This document shows, one piece after another, positions 46,166 to 55,201 of a DNA stretch of 64,000 nucleotides. Within the stretch, counting starts at the first letter, position 1; each line of letters begins with the position of its first letter. The stretch is from Crocodylus rhombifer. Lineage: Eukaryota; Chordata; Crocodylia; Crocodylidae. A program made the translations under genes and the position numbers. The notes beneath the pieces are model-generated. The model was given only the letters and a program-made list of their open reading frames with translations. It ran no database searches and was not told the DNA's origin. The stretch covers positions 1,883,799 to 1,947,798 of the forward strand of contig JAVSML010000029.1 of NCBI GenBank assembly GCA_038503035.1. Reading direction: 5' to 3'.

Positions 46166-47199
46166 TGCTTCTTTCTGTTGATAGCCATGCTAGCTAGATT
46201 AAAGCTAGTCCACATAAACTTAGTAGCAGCATCCTCTGATTACTGCGTACAGGGAGTGATAAGCAATAGAATAATTCAATGGACATTTGAGAGAACTAAA
46301 CAAAATCTCTTTTACCAGGGCAAAAACATGGCATTCAAATATCCTCTCTGTTTCTCTGTACTACACCATATAGCTATCAAAATAGTAGCCCAATAGCTGA
46401 TCTTTTTTTCATTATCCATTTACATGGATAGTGAATACATAGACTGGAAATTCTGTTTTTAAGCTTAATTCTTTGAAACTCTGCAGTTTCATTATGCTAT
46501 TTGCTATTCATAGTAATACATTTGGCTGTTAGAAGGAAATCTTCATCCTCCAGCGTGTTCTTTTGGAGTAGTGTGTAGTAGTGGAGATTCGCTGAATCTG
46601 AAAGGGACAGAAGTAAGTATTCAGTAAGTCCCATCCTTTTTCATTCAACCAGTGCCATCTGACTGATGGAAAAGATGCAGTAAGAAGAGGGCCCAAAGAT
46701 GAGCAAAATGAGGAAGTGGAGGTTACATCAACAGTTCTTTTTTAAATATGCCTGTTCCCTTCTAGGTCCAGCTCTATGGAACTTTTGTTCATTCAGTTAG
46801 TCATACTAAAGTATACTGAAATCTCAAATTTTCTCCTTCTCCCTCCTCTAATGTTACTATGCATATGTATCATTCAGTTGTTTTTAATGAAACTTGTTTG
46901 AGTTGAGTCTTATGACTGGAACATGAAAATCAGTTGTCACAATTTGCTCTATATAATGTAATGGAAAAAATGTCGGAGGCAGCACTTCATGTCAAAGGCA
47001 TGTCACAGACAGCCCAGAATCACAAGTGTTCAAGACCCTATGGATAGTTTTAAACTAGTAAACCTAAGGATGAGAGACCTGCAGTAATTTTTCATAGTCT
47101 ACCAGTTGCAACCATTTTGTCACAGTCTACCAAAACAACATGACCAGCACCTCAAACAGTTCTTTATAATATACGTGAAGAAAAACTGTTAGCATGGGT
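46166..47199. other. Unclassified 1-kb spacer
   Basis: AT-rich, no gene or repeat recognised. The 72-codon frame at 46178-46396 has no domain signature. Confidence 0.45.
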
Positions 47200-47500
47200 G
47201 CTTTCAGGTGCAGCTGGTGAACTCAGATTGGTGAGGTGGATGGAGCATCACAGGGAAGTGTTGCGGGGGAGGGGGCCACTGCAGCTGGCCATGAGTAGGG
47301 GGAACAGGAGGGGTTTGCAGCTGCCTGGGAGCACAGAGATTTGCAGCCTCCCCACTGCCTGCTGGAGTACCTGGTTGGCTGCAAACCCCTCCAGTCACCC
47401 CTGCCCCTGCTTCCAGCTGGCTGCAACCCTCCCCTCCCCCCTGTTCCCGTGTGCTGCTCCACCTGCCCCACCAGTCTGAGTTATCAGCTGCACCTGGGTG
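47200..47500. repeat. Long imperfect hairpin of about 300 bp
   Basis: CAGGTGCAGCTGGTGAACTC at 47207 pairs with the end of the unit near 47497 (inverted, CAGGTGCAGCTGATAACTC). Inside, AGGGGGAACAGGAGGGGTTTGC (start near 47296) pairs with the inverted counterparts of GGCTGCAAACCCCTCCAG and CCCCCTGTTCCCG. The arms are about 140 bases and imperfect. It is probably the core of a foldback DNA transposon. The opposite-strand frames 47204-47530 and 47198-47479 are consequences of this symmetry. Confidence 0.7.
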
Positions 47501-47519
47501 ATTTCTACCTGGAGAATTT

Positions 47520-47872
47520 CTGTTGGACATAACAGGTGCTTATACAAGTGCATAGAGGCTGCTCTGACATGCTGTAATTATAGCACCGAAGAGCAGACTC
47601 GAATAATTAAGTCTGCTGGAGCATGGTAATTACCATGTACCATGTACCAGCAGACTTCAGCACCCCCACTGAAAATTGGTGGCAGGAGCACTTTAACTAA
47701 AGCTTGTTTGATGAGCTTTAGTTAAAGCTTGCCTGCCACCAGTTTTCAGCATGGAGATGCTGATACAGGTAACAACCCAGGTGCTTTAACTTGAGCAACT
47801 CTTGGAGCTGCTTTAATTAATGTGCCCCCTCCCCTGCCTCCTGGAGCACATATATAAATGCCCAACATGTTT
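47520..47872. mobile_element. Palindromic nonautonomous DNA transposon (copy 1)
   Basis: Terminal-like GGTGCTTATACAAGTGC near 47535 and its inverted partner GCACATATATAAATGCCC near 47845-47862. Inside are nested hairpins: AGTCTGCTGG with CCAGCAGACT, and GGCAGGAGCACTTTAACTAA with GCTTTAGTTAAAGCTTGCC around 47715. A second copy lies at 50030-50400 and shares TCTGCTGGAGCATG and TTTTAACTAAAGCT. No coding sequence. Confidence 0.6.
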
Positions 47873-48049
47873 CAGTAACTAAAGCTCTATAGAGTTTCTA
47901 AAAATAATAGACAGTAAGTTAGCAGAGAAAGTTTTGGAGCCAGCATGGCATAACTTAATATTGGACTGCATTCTGATGGACAATGAAGACTTAAAATTTG
48001 TGGTTGCCCTAAAGCCATGGTTTAAGTTATGAAGAATAGTTATGTGGCC

Positions 48050-48425
48050 AATATGTCATCCTGCAGAAGAAAAGAGGAAGAAAAGAAGGGAAGTGGTTTA
48101 AAAAAATCATTAAAATAATGTAGATGATAAGAAGGCATGGGGATCAATGAATTATCAATGGGTAATAGAAAGGATACCCCCATCATCTCTTTAACACATT
48201 AGGAACAAAAAGAACTCTACAGCAGGGTAAAATGGGTAGATGGCAAAATTGTAAATAATGATGTGGAAAAGATGGAAAAGTTCAACAGATATTTTACTTC
48301 TGTATTTGGAATGAAGCAAAGGGTTGTATCTCTGCCAGATGGTTTTCTTTCACTGGGGTAGAAATGCTACCATCTGTAATAGAGGATGTGAAAGACACTG
48401 GTTTAAAATTAAACTTTCTTTGAAA
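48050..48425 (+). mobile_element. Possible decayed CR1/L3-type LINE segment
   Basis: AACTCTACAGCAGGGTAAAATGG followed by GAAAAGTTCAACAGATATTT and ACTTCTGTATTTGG matches, in order, the region between endonuclease and RT in CR1-clade LINEs (a KFN..F.SVF-like translation). No open frame is preserved. It is separate from the CR1 that starts at 48567. Confidence 0.5.
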
Positions 48426-48566
48426 CAATGGGCCTGGAATGTTAAGCTCAGCCCCTTCTCACAAAGCAGGTTTAATACAAAGGTGGTCAGACTACACTGA
48501 GCTGAGCATTGCAGCAGTTGGAAAACTAAGGCTCCTGGAACACTGCACGCGTTACACTTAAGATGT

Positions 48567-49927
48567 GATTAGCCTGACTTCTATCCTGGGGAAGATCTTA
48601 GAAAAGTTTATTAAGGAGGCCATCCTTGAGGGACTGGCCCAGGCTAACATTCTAAGGGACAGCCAGCATGGGTTTGTTGCGGGTAGGTCTTGTTTGACCA
48701 ATCTCATTTCCTTCTATGACCAGGTGACCTATCACCTGGACAAGGGAGAAGAGATTGATGTCATATATCTTGACTTCAAAAAAGCTTTTGATCTGGTATC
48801 CCATGATCACCTCTTGGCCAAACTGACCAGTTGTGGCCTTGGCTCCACCACGATCCGCTGGCTGGGAAATTGGCTTCGTGGTCAGACCCAGAGGGTTGTG
48901 ATTGATGGCAGTCACTCATCATGGTGCCCTGTAAACAGTGGGGTCCCTCAAGGCTCTGTCCTGGGACCCATACTGTTCAACATCTTCATTAATGATGTGG
49001 ACATTGGAGTTAGGAGTGGACTGGCCAAGTTCACCGATGACACCAAACTTTGGGGCAAAGCAGCCACGCCAGAAGATAGGCGGGTGATCCAGGCTGACCT
49101 GGACAAGCTCAGCAAATGGACAGACGAGAACCTGATGGTGTTTAACACTGAAAAATGCAAGGTTCTCCACCTTGGGAGGAAAAACCTGCAGCACCCTTAT
49201 AGGCTCGGCAGTGCTACGTTGGTTAGCACTACAGAAGAAAAAGACTTGGGGGTCGTCATTGACCACAAAATGAACATGAGCCTGCAATGCGATGCTGCGG
49301 CTAGTAAAGCGACCAAAATGCTGGCGTGCATCCATAGATGCTTCTCGAGCAAATCCCGGGACGTCATTCTCCCCTTGTACTCGGCCTTGGTGAGGCCGCA
49401 GCTGGAGTACTGTGTCCAGTTTTGGGCTCCACAATTCAAAAAGGATGTGGAGAAGCTTGAGAGAGTCCAGAGGAGAGCCACGCGCATGATCAGAGGTCAG
49501 GAAAACAGATCTTACGATGACAGGCTGAGAGCCATGGGACTCTTTAGCCTGGAAAAGCGCAGGCTCAGGGGTGATCTGATGGCCACCTATAAGTTTATCA
49601 GGGGTGACCACCAGGATCTGGGGGAACGTCTGTTCACCAGAGCGCCCCAAGGGATGATGAGGTCGAACGGTCACAAACTCCTGCAAGACCGTTTCAGGCT
49701 GGATATAAGGAAGAATTTCTTTACTGTCCGAGCCCCCAAGGTCTGGAACAGTCTGCCAGCGGAGGTGGTTCAAGCGCCTACATTGAACACCTTCAAGAGT
49801 AAATTGGATGCTTATCTTGCTGGGATCCTATGACCCCAGCTGACTTCCTGCCCTTTGGGCAGGGGGGCTGGACTCGATGATCTCCCGAGGTCCCTTCCAG
49901 CCCTAATGTCTATGAAATCTATGAAAT
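48567..49927 (+). mobile_element. Best-preserved CR1 LINE copy, 1.36 kb
   Basis: A 5'-truncated CR1 with an intact ORF2 3' part, a short 3' UTR with GGGCAGGGGGGCTGG and CGAGGTCCCTTCCAGCCC, and the tail TCTATGAAATCTATGAAATC. Possible target-site copies flank it: CTTAAGATGT at 48557-48566 and CTTAAGTTGT at 49928-49937 (9 of 10). An intact frame over 1.26 kb makes it one of the youngest CR1 insertions in the window. It lacks the ORF2 endonuclease, ORF1 and the promoter. Confidence 0.96.
48568..49833 (+). CDS. CR1 ORF2 partial: reverse transcriptase plus C-terminal region
   Basis: An open frame of 422 codons including a GTG first codon that overlaps flanking DNA. There is no native start because the element is truncated. 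RT order is clear: QHGFVAGRSCLTNLISF at residues 34-50, the first catalytic Asp block IYLDFKKAFD at 67-76, [20 protein letters not shown] at 125-144 and the active-site FTDD at 156-159. The CR1-specific C-terminal region includes RPQLEYCVQFWAP (277-289), VQRRATRMIRG (301-311) and a terminal FKSKLDAYLAGIL. All catalytic Asp are retained. FTDD replaces the FADD found in other copies. The N-terminal endonuclease and start of RT are missing, so it is a relic frame and not a functional gene. Confidence 0.9.
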   Translation: MSLTSILGKILEKFIKEAILEGLAQANILRDSQHGFVAGRSCLTNLISFYDQVTYHLDKGEEIDVIYLDFKKAFDLVSHDHLLAKLTSCGLGSTTIRWLGNWLRGQTQRVVIDGSHSSWCPVNSGVPQGSVLGPILFNIFINDVDIGVRSGLAKFTDDTKLWGKAATPEDRRVIQADLDKLSKWTDENLMVFNTEKCKVLHLGRKNLQHPYRLGSATLVSTTEEKDLGVVIDHKMNMSLQCDAAASKATKMLACIHRCFSSKSRDVILPLYSALVRPQLEYCVQFWAPQFKKDVEKLERVQRRATRMIRGQENRSYDDRLRAMGLFSLEKRRLRGDLMATYKFIRGDHQDLGERLFTRAPQGMMRSNGHKLLQDRFRLDIRKNFFTVRAPKVWNSLPAEVVQAPTLNTFKSKLDAYLAGIL

Positions 49928-50029
49928 CTTAAGTTGTTTCCTGGCCACATGTTAATACAGTTAATGGTGTGTTAAAACAAGGAATATTTCACAAATTTAT
50001 TATATAAAAAATATGCACTAACTTAGTGG

Positions 50030-50400
50030 CTGGTTCCTATCACACCATTAATTGAAGGTGTGGCTAGGCTGGGCCTCCCAGTCGCAGGGGCCAAATTAGG
50101 TTGGGCCTCCCAGTCACAGGGGCCAGCTGATATGGGCTCCCAGCTGTGGGGGACGCACCATGTTGTGTGGGGCACCATGGGCACCTATATGCGTGACGGA
50201 CCTCTGCTCCAATGCATGCTTGATTAATTGAGTCTGCTGGAGCATGCTCCAGCAGCTTCTGCATCTCATGTATTCAGTGTCTTCGCATTTCAAAATGGTG
50301 GTGGGGGCATTTTAACTAAAGCTCGGCCCCTGTGACTGAGAGCCACTCTAACTAGTGTCTCCCCACCCCCACCCTGGAGCATGTGTATACATGCCTTCTG
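50030..50400. mobile_element. Palindromic nonautonomous DNA transposon (copy 2)
   Basis: Related to 47520-47872 by AGTCTGCTGGAGCATG (here continuing into its inverse, CATGCTCCAGCAG) and TTTTAACTAAAGCT, with a terminal GGAGCATGTGTATACATGCC near 50375. The left part has three tandem units of about 33 bp: TGGGCCTCCCAGTCGCAGGG near 50069, TTGGGCCTCCCAGTCACAGG near 50101, and GGGCTCCCAGCTGTGGGGG near 50133. Boundaries are approximate. Confidence 0.6.
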
Positions 50401-50525
50401 TATCCCTGTAGCTGGGAGCCTGGATCAGCTGATGATCCCAAGGCTTGGAGGCACACGGTGGATCCCCATGGCTGGAAGTGCCATTAGCTGATCCTGGGAT
50501 TCCCCGGCACTAGCAATATGGCATA

Positions 50526-50643
50526 ATGGGATCTGATGCTCAGTCCCACAATTTTGCATCCTGTCAGGCCCATGATTTTTAGTCATAACTATTTTTCATG
50601 ACTTAAGTGTAATTGTGGGACTCACACATCAGATCCCATTGAA
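50526..50643. repeat. Inverted repeat with about 30-bp arms
   Basis: AATGGGATCTGATGCTCAGT continuing to CCCACAATT (50527-50553) pairs with AATTGTGGGACTCACACATC through CAGATCCCATT (50611-50640). The loop is about 57 bases. The arms are nearly perfect apart from a small length difference. No target duplication seen; it may be a decayed miniature transposon. Confidence 0.7.
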
Positions 50644-50744
50644 TCATTCCTTTCATGTCTGCAAGGGGCCTAATAGTCCCCAAGCTAGTTAATTTTAAAC
50701 TAGTTTCCGTTGCCTTTACTGAAAGAAAATGGCAGCTCAGTATT

Positions 50745-51948
50745 TCTTTTTTAGCAGTCCCTCGCAGTCAAAGACAATTGTCTTCCATGACTGTCTTATC
50801 TGTGGGTCCAAGGATGGCTGATGCGGCCAATTCAGGATCAACAGATTCTGTTGCAACTTGAGTATGTGTTTCTATGCAGGGTAGGTGGCTCTGGATTCTT
50901 GATTTGGTGCATGACACACTGTTTCTGTCATTCCTGCTTTTCCATCTTCTGTTGTCATCATAAGGTTTCAAAGTACTGAGATCCTTGCAGCAGACTCTTC
51001 CTCCATTTGGGGCTGTCGTGGGCAAAACTCTCTTAAGAGTTGATATTAATGTTGCATTTTTTTCAAATTGGCCCTAAGGACATCTTTAAAGCACTTTCTC
51101 TGCCCTCTTTTTGAGTGTATGCCTTTACTGAGCTGGGAGAATAAGTCTTGCTTTGGGAGTCTGGAGTTGGTCACCCAGATGACATGGCCAAGCCAGCAGA
51201 GTTGATGTCAAATGATCATTGCCTTGATGCTCATGGTGTTTGCTTGTGAGAGGATGCTAATATTGATGCATATTTTCCCACTGAATTCAAAGAATCTTCC
51301 ACAAGCAGCATTGATGGTACTTCTCCAATGACTTGAGGTGTCTCCTATACATTGTCCATGTCTCAGTAAGTTGGGGATCACAGTTGCTTGATAAAACATG
51401 AGCTTGGTTTTGGATCTGATGTCATGATCTTTGAACACCATTTCCTGAGGCATCTGAAGACTGCACTTGCACATTTGAGGCAAAGTTGGATTTCTTTGTC
51501 AATATAAGCCTTCTGCAAGAGATAGCTTCTGAGGTACAGGAAATACTCAGCATTCTCCAGTCTGACTGTGAATATGAATTACCAGAGCTGGGGACTACTC
51601 ATTAAGAACTTGCTGATGGATGAGCTTGGTTTTCTGACGGATGGACGGACGGACGGACGCTTAGTTAAGAGTCAGTTCCATTTTCTTGTATGTCTCAGTA
51701 AAGACACCGACAATTACCTGAAAGTCTGCTTTTGAGTAAGCATAGACTACAGCATCAGCATCATATTGTAGCTCAGTAATTGAGGTTGGGTGGTCTTGGT
51801 TTTGGCTCAGAGTTGGCTGAGATTAAACAGTTTACTATCCATTAGTTCCACTCTGGCTGGAAGCTTGTTTGTGATCAGATGTAGCATCATGGTAAAGAAT
51901 ATCAAGAAAAGTGTTGGAGCAATGACACAGCCTTGCCTAGCTCCTATC
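50745..51948 (-). mobile_element. Non-CR1 LINE (RTE/L1-like), ORF2 3' part
   Basis: On the minus strand the translation gives, in order: RQGCVIAPTLF-like RT box near 51935-51900, a KTKLMFYQATVIPNLL segment near 51420, INISILSQANTMSIKAMI near 51230, then LGHVIWVTNSRLPKQDLFSQL near 51165-51110, KGQRKCFKD-like residues and a terminal zinc-knuckle-like TKSRIQSHLPCIETHTQ near 50880. This order of RT, RLPKQ block and C-terminal HLRTH-type motif is a known non-LTR class distinct from CR1. The frames are broken. A GGAC microsatellite sits at 51643-51659. The longest surviving frame is 51208-51483. Clade assignment is uncertain. Confidence 0.8.
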
Positions 51949-52872
51949 TGTCATGGAGTGGGGTCCTAGAACTGTGATCTCCCCTAGCAGCCCCTACTAT
52001 GCCAAGTTTACTTCAAGCACCCTCAAAATCTCACCCGCCATGTCTTGATTTTGAATATTAAAGGGAGGCTGCCCTTTGTCCTCTTGGACATGGTTTTCTC
52101 CTGCTGTCACTCGTCTTGTTCTTACTATGGGGTTTCTGTGCACCCTGGCCTTATGGGCAATGCGTGGCTCTAACCACCCCTGTACCACGCCCCAAGCTTT
52201 GCTGATATCTTGGACGTTGTTTGGTCTGTCTGGCTCTCTGCACCCTCTCTGGCACTCAGGCTCTCTGCGGCCCTTGTCTCGCAACTGCGCCCCACAGGCG
52301 CTCAGACTTCCCACAGCTTTGTCTCTCGCAGCTGCACCCCACAGGCACCCTTGTCTCAGTGCCCTCTTGGCTCTGGGGCTTGTCACTCTCAGGTGGGCTC
52401 AGGTGGCTGTAATCGTGCCTGGTCCCAACTCTCCTCCTCGGGGTCTCAAACCCCCTTGAGCCCTCCTCCAACCCCTACTAGCCTCACCCAAACCACCGGT
52501 TGTAAACAGCAAGCTTCTTGGCCACAACATAAATTCGAGTTGCTTGGCTATAATATTAGTCCCGCCACATCAGGCGTGCTCTATCCTTCCCCCTGTCTCA
52601 CAGCTATACCTGCAGTCTAGCCTCTCCTCTGAGGTCAGTCTGGCAGAGCACCTTCCCCTATGGCTGCTAGCAGGGAACTGCCTGCCTGGCCTCAGCCTGG
52701 GAATTATATAGGGGCCAGGCCCTGCCCCTTCCTGTCAGCTAACTTCTACTGGTTGCCTTGGCAACCCGCAGCTGGGCTCCTTACTTACTGCTCCATAGGT
52801 AGCAGGCTCCTCAGTGCCCTGCTACATACCTCCCCTCTTTATAGGAGCAGAGCACCAAGGTGCTCTGCAACA
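51949..52872 (-). mobile_element. Solo LTR of a retroelement, copy A, inserted in a LINE
   Basis: A 924-bp element bounded by TGTCATGGAGTGGGG and CTCTGCAACA on the plus strand (TG...CA). The flanks CTATC (51944-51948) and CCATC (52873-52877) form a 5-bp duplication with one mismatch. The minus-strand TATA-like CCTATATAATTCC at about 52700-52712 sets the transcription sense: the LTR starts TGTTGCAGAGCACC at 52872. It splits the RT coding region of the surrounding LINE exactly between the PF.V and RQGCV motifs. No internal retroelement genes are present, so it is a solo LTR. It is homologous to copy B in opposite orientation. Confidence 0.82.
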
Positions 52873-52980
52873 CCATCTTAACCTCAAAATGGATCTGTGA
52901 TAGATCTATTACTGAGAACCATCACGTGCATGTACAGCAGTCCAGTAGGAAAGAAGTTACTTTTATAATGTATATCTCTA
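52873..52980 (-). mobile_element. Continuation of the non-CR1 LINE beyond the LTR
   Basis: On the minus strand the sequence reads HVMVLSNRSITDPF, the segment that precedes the RQGCV box in this LINE class. Together with one target-site copy it rejoins smoothly to the RT box at 51935. The far end is unclear because plus-strand L3-type homology begins near 52980. Confidence 0.7.
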
Positions 52981-54228
52981 ATATTATAAAGCTGGGCAAG
53001 GTAACAATGAAAACAGCACCAAAACAAATGAGAACCAGTATTAATAAAGCCAATCAAGCATTTGGGTGTGATGGATGTTATAGAACATACTTTGTGTGAT
53101 GTAAGGAGTTTTCTGAACCACTAATGTTAATTTTCCAAGTGTTAAGGAAATACTAAAAGAGTGGAAATTTGTCACTGTTTCAATATTTTAAAAGTGTAAA
53201 AAAAAAAGGAATGGCACAGGAGCTATGAACTAATTAGTCTGAAGTTTGAATCCATTAAAATAATAGTACAGTACAGTTAATTTAAGGGCTCTGTCAATAG
53301 ATAATTAATGTTAAAAAATAATGCCAGCCAACAGTTTCATGGAAGGCAGATTGTTCTCAGACCTGCTGTTTTTGCTGATGGCATTACAAGTGTAGTTGAT
53401 AAGAGTATGAAATAGTATACTTCAGTTTCCACAGTTTATGCTTTCATTGAAGCTATAAAATCTGTACAAGTGAAGCTTGCAAAAGACAAAAAGTTTGCTG
53501 GAGTAACAAGAAAGTTAAGCTATTACAAAAGGATTTAGATCACCTAGTTAAATAGTCAAAATTCAACAAAAGACGCTTAAATATAAGAACCAAATTATAT
53601 CTACTGGTGGGAGACTATCTTGGAAAGCAGTCTCTCAGAGAAGGTCTTAGTGGTCTAATAGCTTCAAGTGGGCCTTGAGACCTTGAGTGGTCTGTTTCAA
53701 AACACAATTTTGTGATAAAAAAAAGCTAACGTAACCCCTGGAGACATAAAAAAAAGAAAATATCAAGCTGAAGCAAGAAACAGATCCTGTCTCCCTGTAC
53801 AGCACTGGTAAGACTGTTATTGAACACTAGGTCCAGTTTTGGACCACAGTTCAAAAAATATGTGGAAATACAAGAGAGACTTCAAAGAGAGGCCAAAAAA
53901 AGGACCAGAAGCAAATCTATTGAAGGAATCCTTAAGCACTTCATCTTTATCTTATCAATGAGAAGGCTGAAAGGGTGGGTAACTTGATTGCTGCAAGCGA
54001 TACTTATATCTGAACATGCTAGATATAGATACAAGGCTTTGTAACCTTGCTGCTAAGAGTACAATAAGATCCATTGGCTGGCAGCTGAAGGTTAAGAACT
54101 TCAACCTTGACATGAGATGTGATTGCCTGGCAATGAGGGCAATTTGAATATTGGAATAGCCCATCAGGGAGGTGGTAGATTAACATTCACTTAAAGCCTT
54201 TAAGATGAGGTATATTTTAAAAGAAATA
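52980..54228 (+). mobile_element. Decayed L3-type LINE, RT to 3' part
   Basis: Old CR1-clade LINE without a surviving frame. Recognisable in order: AATAAAGCCAATCAAGCATT with GGGTGTGATGG (53040-53075), an ACTAATTAGTCTGAAG block near 53230 corresponding to the NYRPISLT motif, CTGGTAAGACTGTTATTGAA near 53805, GTCCAGTTTTGGACCACAGTT near 53832 and GAGAGACTTCAAAGAGAGGCC near 53873. A GGGAGGTGGTAGATTAACAT region near 54168 precedes CTTTAAGATGAGGT. It ends at the left flank of LTR copy B. Confidence 0.65.
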
Positions 54229-54233
54229 CCAAT

Positions 54234-55196
54234 TGTTGCAGGGCACTAAGGTGTCTGCTCCTTTAAGGGCAGAGTCTGCTTGGAGTGAGGGCCCTAGGAG
54301 CCAGGCAACCCCACAGGTGCAGGTTACTATGGCAGCAGGCTAACAAGTACCTGTATCTGCGCCCGGTCAGCTGACCAGAAAAAGGCAGGGCCCTGGGCCC
54401 ATATAAACCCCAGGGCTGAGGCTAGCAGAAGTCAGTTCTCTGGCAGTAGCCAGGGGAAGGAGCCTGCAGAAAAGAACTGCCCAGAGATGCTGCGGCTGCC
54501 TGGTGTGCCACTTACAGAACTAATGGGGCTCCAGGGGCTCACCAGGTACCCTGGGCTACAAGGGACTTCATGCATGGGTAGAAGTTTTATGCTTTTAAAG
54601 AGGCAGAGCACACGCTGCACTGTTTGTTATAGCCCAGGGGCTCATATTTTGGTTGTTGTTTGTAAACTGATGGATTGGGATGAGGCTGTTGGGGAGGAGG
54701 AGGAGGCCTCATTGGGGCACACTACAGTGCGGAGACACCAGTGCCAGTGGGTACAGCATCACTGTGGGTGCAGAGACAGGGCTGTGGAGAGCCTAGTGCC
54801 AGTGTGGGTGCTGAGACAGGACTGCAGAGAGCCCAGTGATAACAGGAGGCTAAGCTATGTCAAGGCCTCAGAGGGGCAACGTTTAAATACCATCTGCAAG
54901 GCATGGGGCATGATAAAGGGATGGTTTTGGAGTCATGCATCTAGCCCATAAGGCTGAGGGTGTCCCATGAGGCATCCATTTTGAGCTGGATCCAAAAAGG
55001 GGTCCAGGTACACACAGGGTTCAGTGGGGTCCATCAGGACCGTGTCCAAACTTGTACTTGAGGGCAGCCTCCCTATTTATCATAATTACCAGCAAGATGT
55101 GGCAGGCAGGAAAAAGGGTGCCCATAGGGCAGGATTGGCATGGTCTCAGAGACCTAGGAGCACCATGGCCATCCTTGGGGACCCCATGCCATGACA
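54234..55196 (+). mobile_element. Solo LTR of a retroelement, copy B
   Basis: A 963-bp element starting TGTTGCAGGGCACTAAGGTG and ending CCCATGCCATGACA, homologous end to end to copy A but in the other orientation. A TATA-like CCCATATAAACCCC lies at 54398-54411, about 165 bases from the start, followed by CAGGGCTGAGGC. Shared internal words include GGCATGGGGCATG, TAGCCCATAAGGC and GGGCAGCCTCCCT. The flanks CCAAT and CTGAT match at 3 of 5 positions. The frame 54487-54951 is not retroviral in appearance. No internal genes. Confidence 0.75.
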
Positions 55197-55201
55197 CTGA
55201 T

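Noticed and set aside
48565..48567. Start codon for the CR1 ORF at 48565
   Set aside because: The codon is GTG and overlaps flanking, probably target-site DNA, with an in-frame TAA at 48559. The element is 5'-truncated, so no native start exists.
48919..49773. 284-codon minus-strand frame, one of the longest in the window
   Set aside because: It is exactly antisense to the intact CR1 ORF2 at 48568-49833. The translation has no domain and is a shadow of the real coding strand.
51949..55196. LTR copies A and B as the two LTRs of one provirus
   Set aside because: They are in opposite orientations and the DNA between them is LINE sequence, with no retroelement internal genes.
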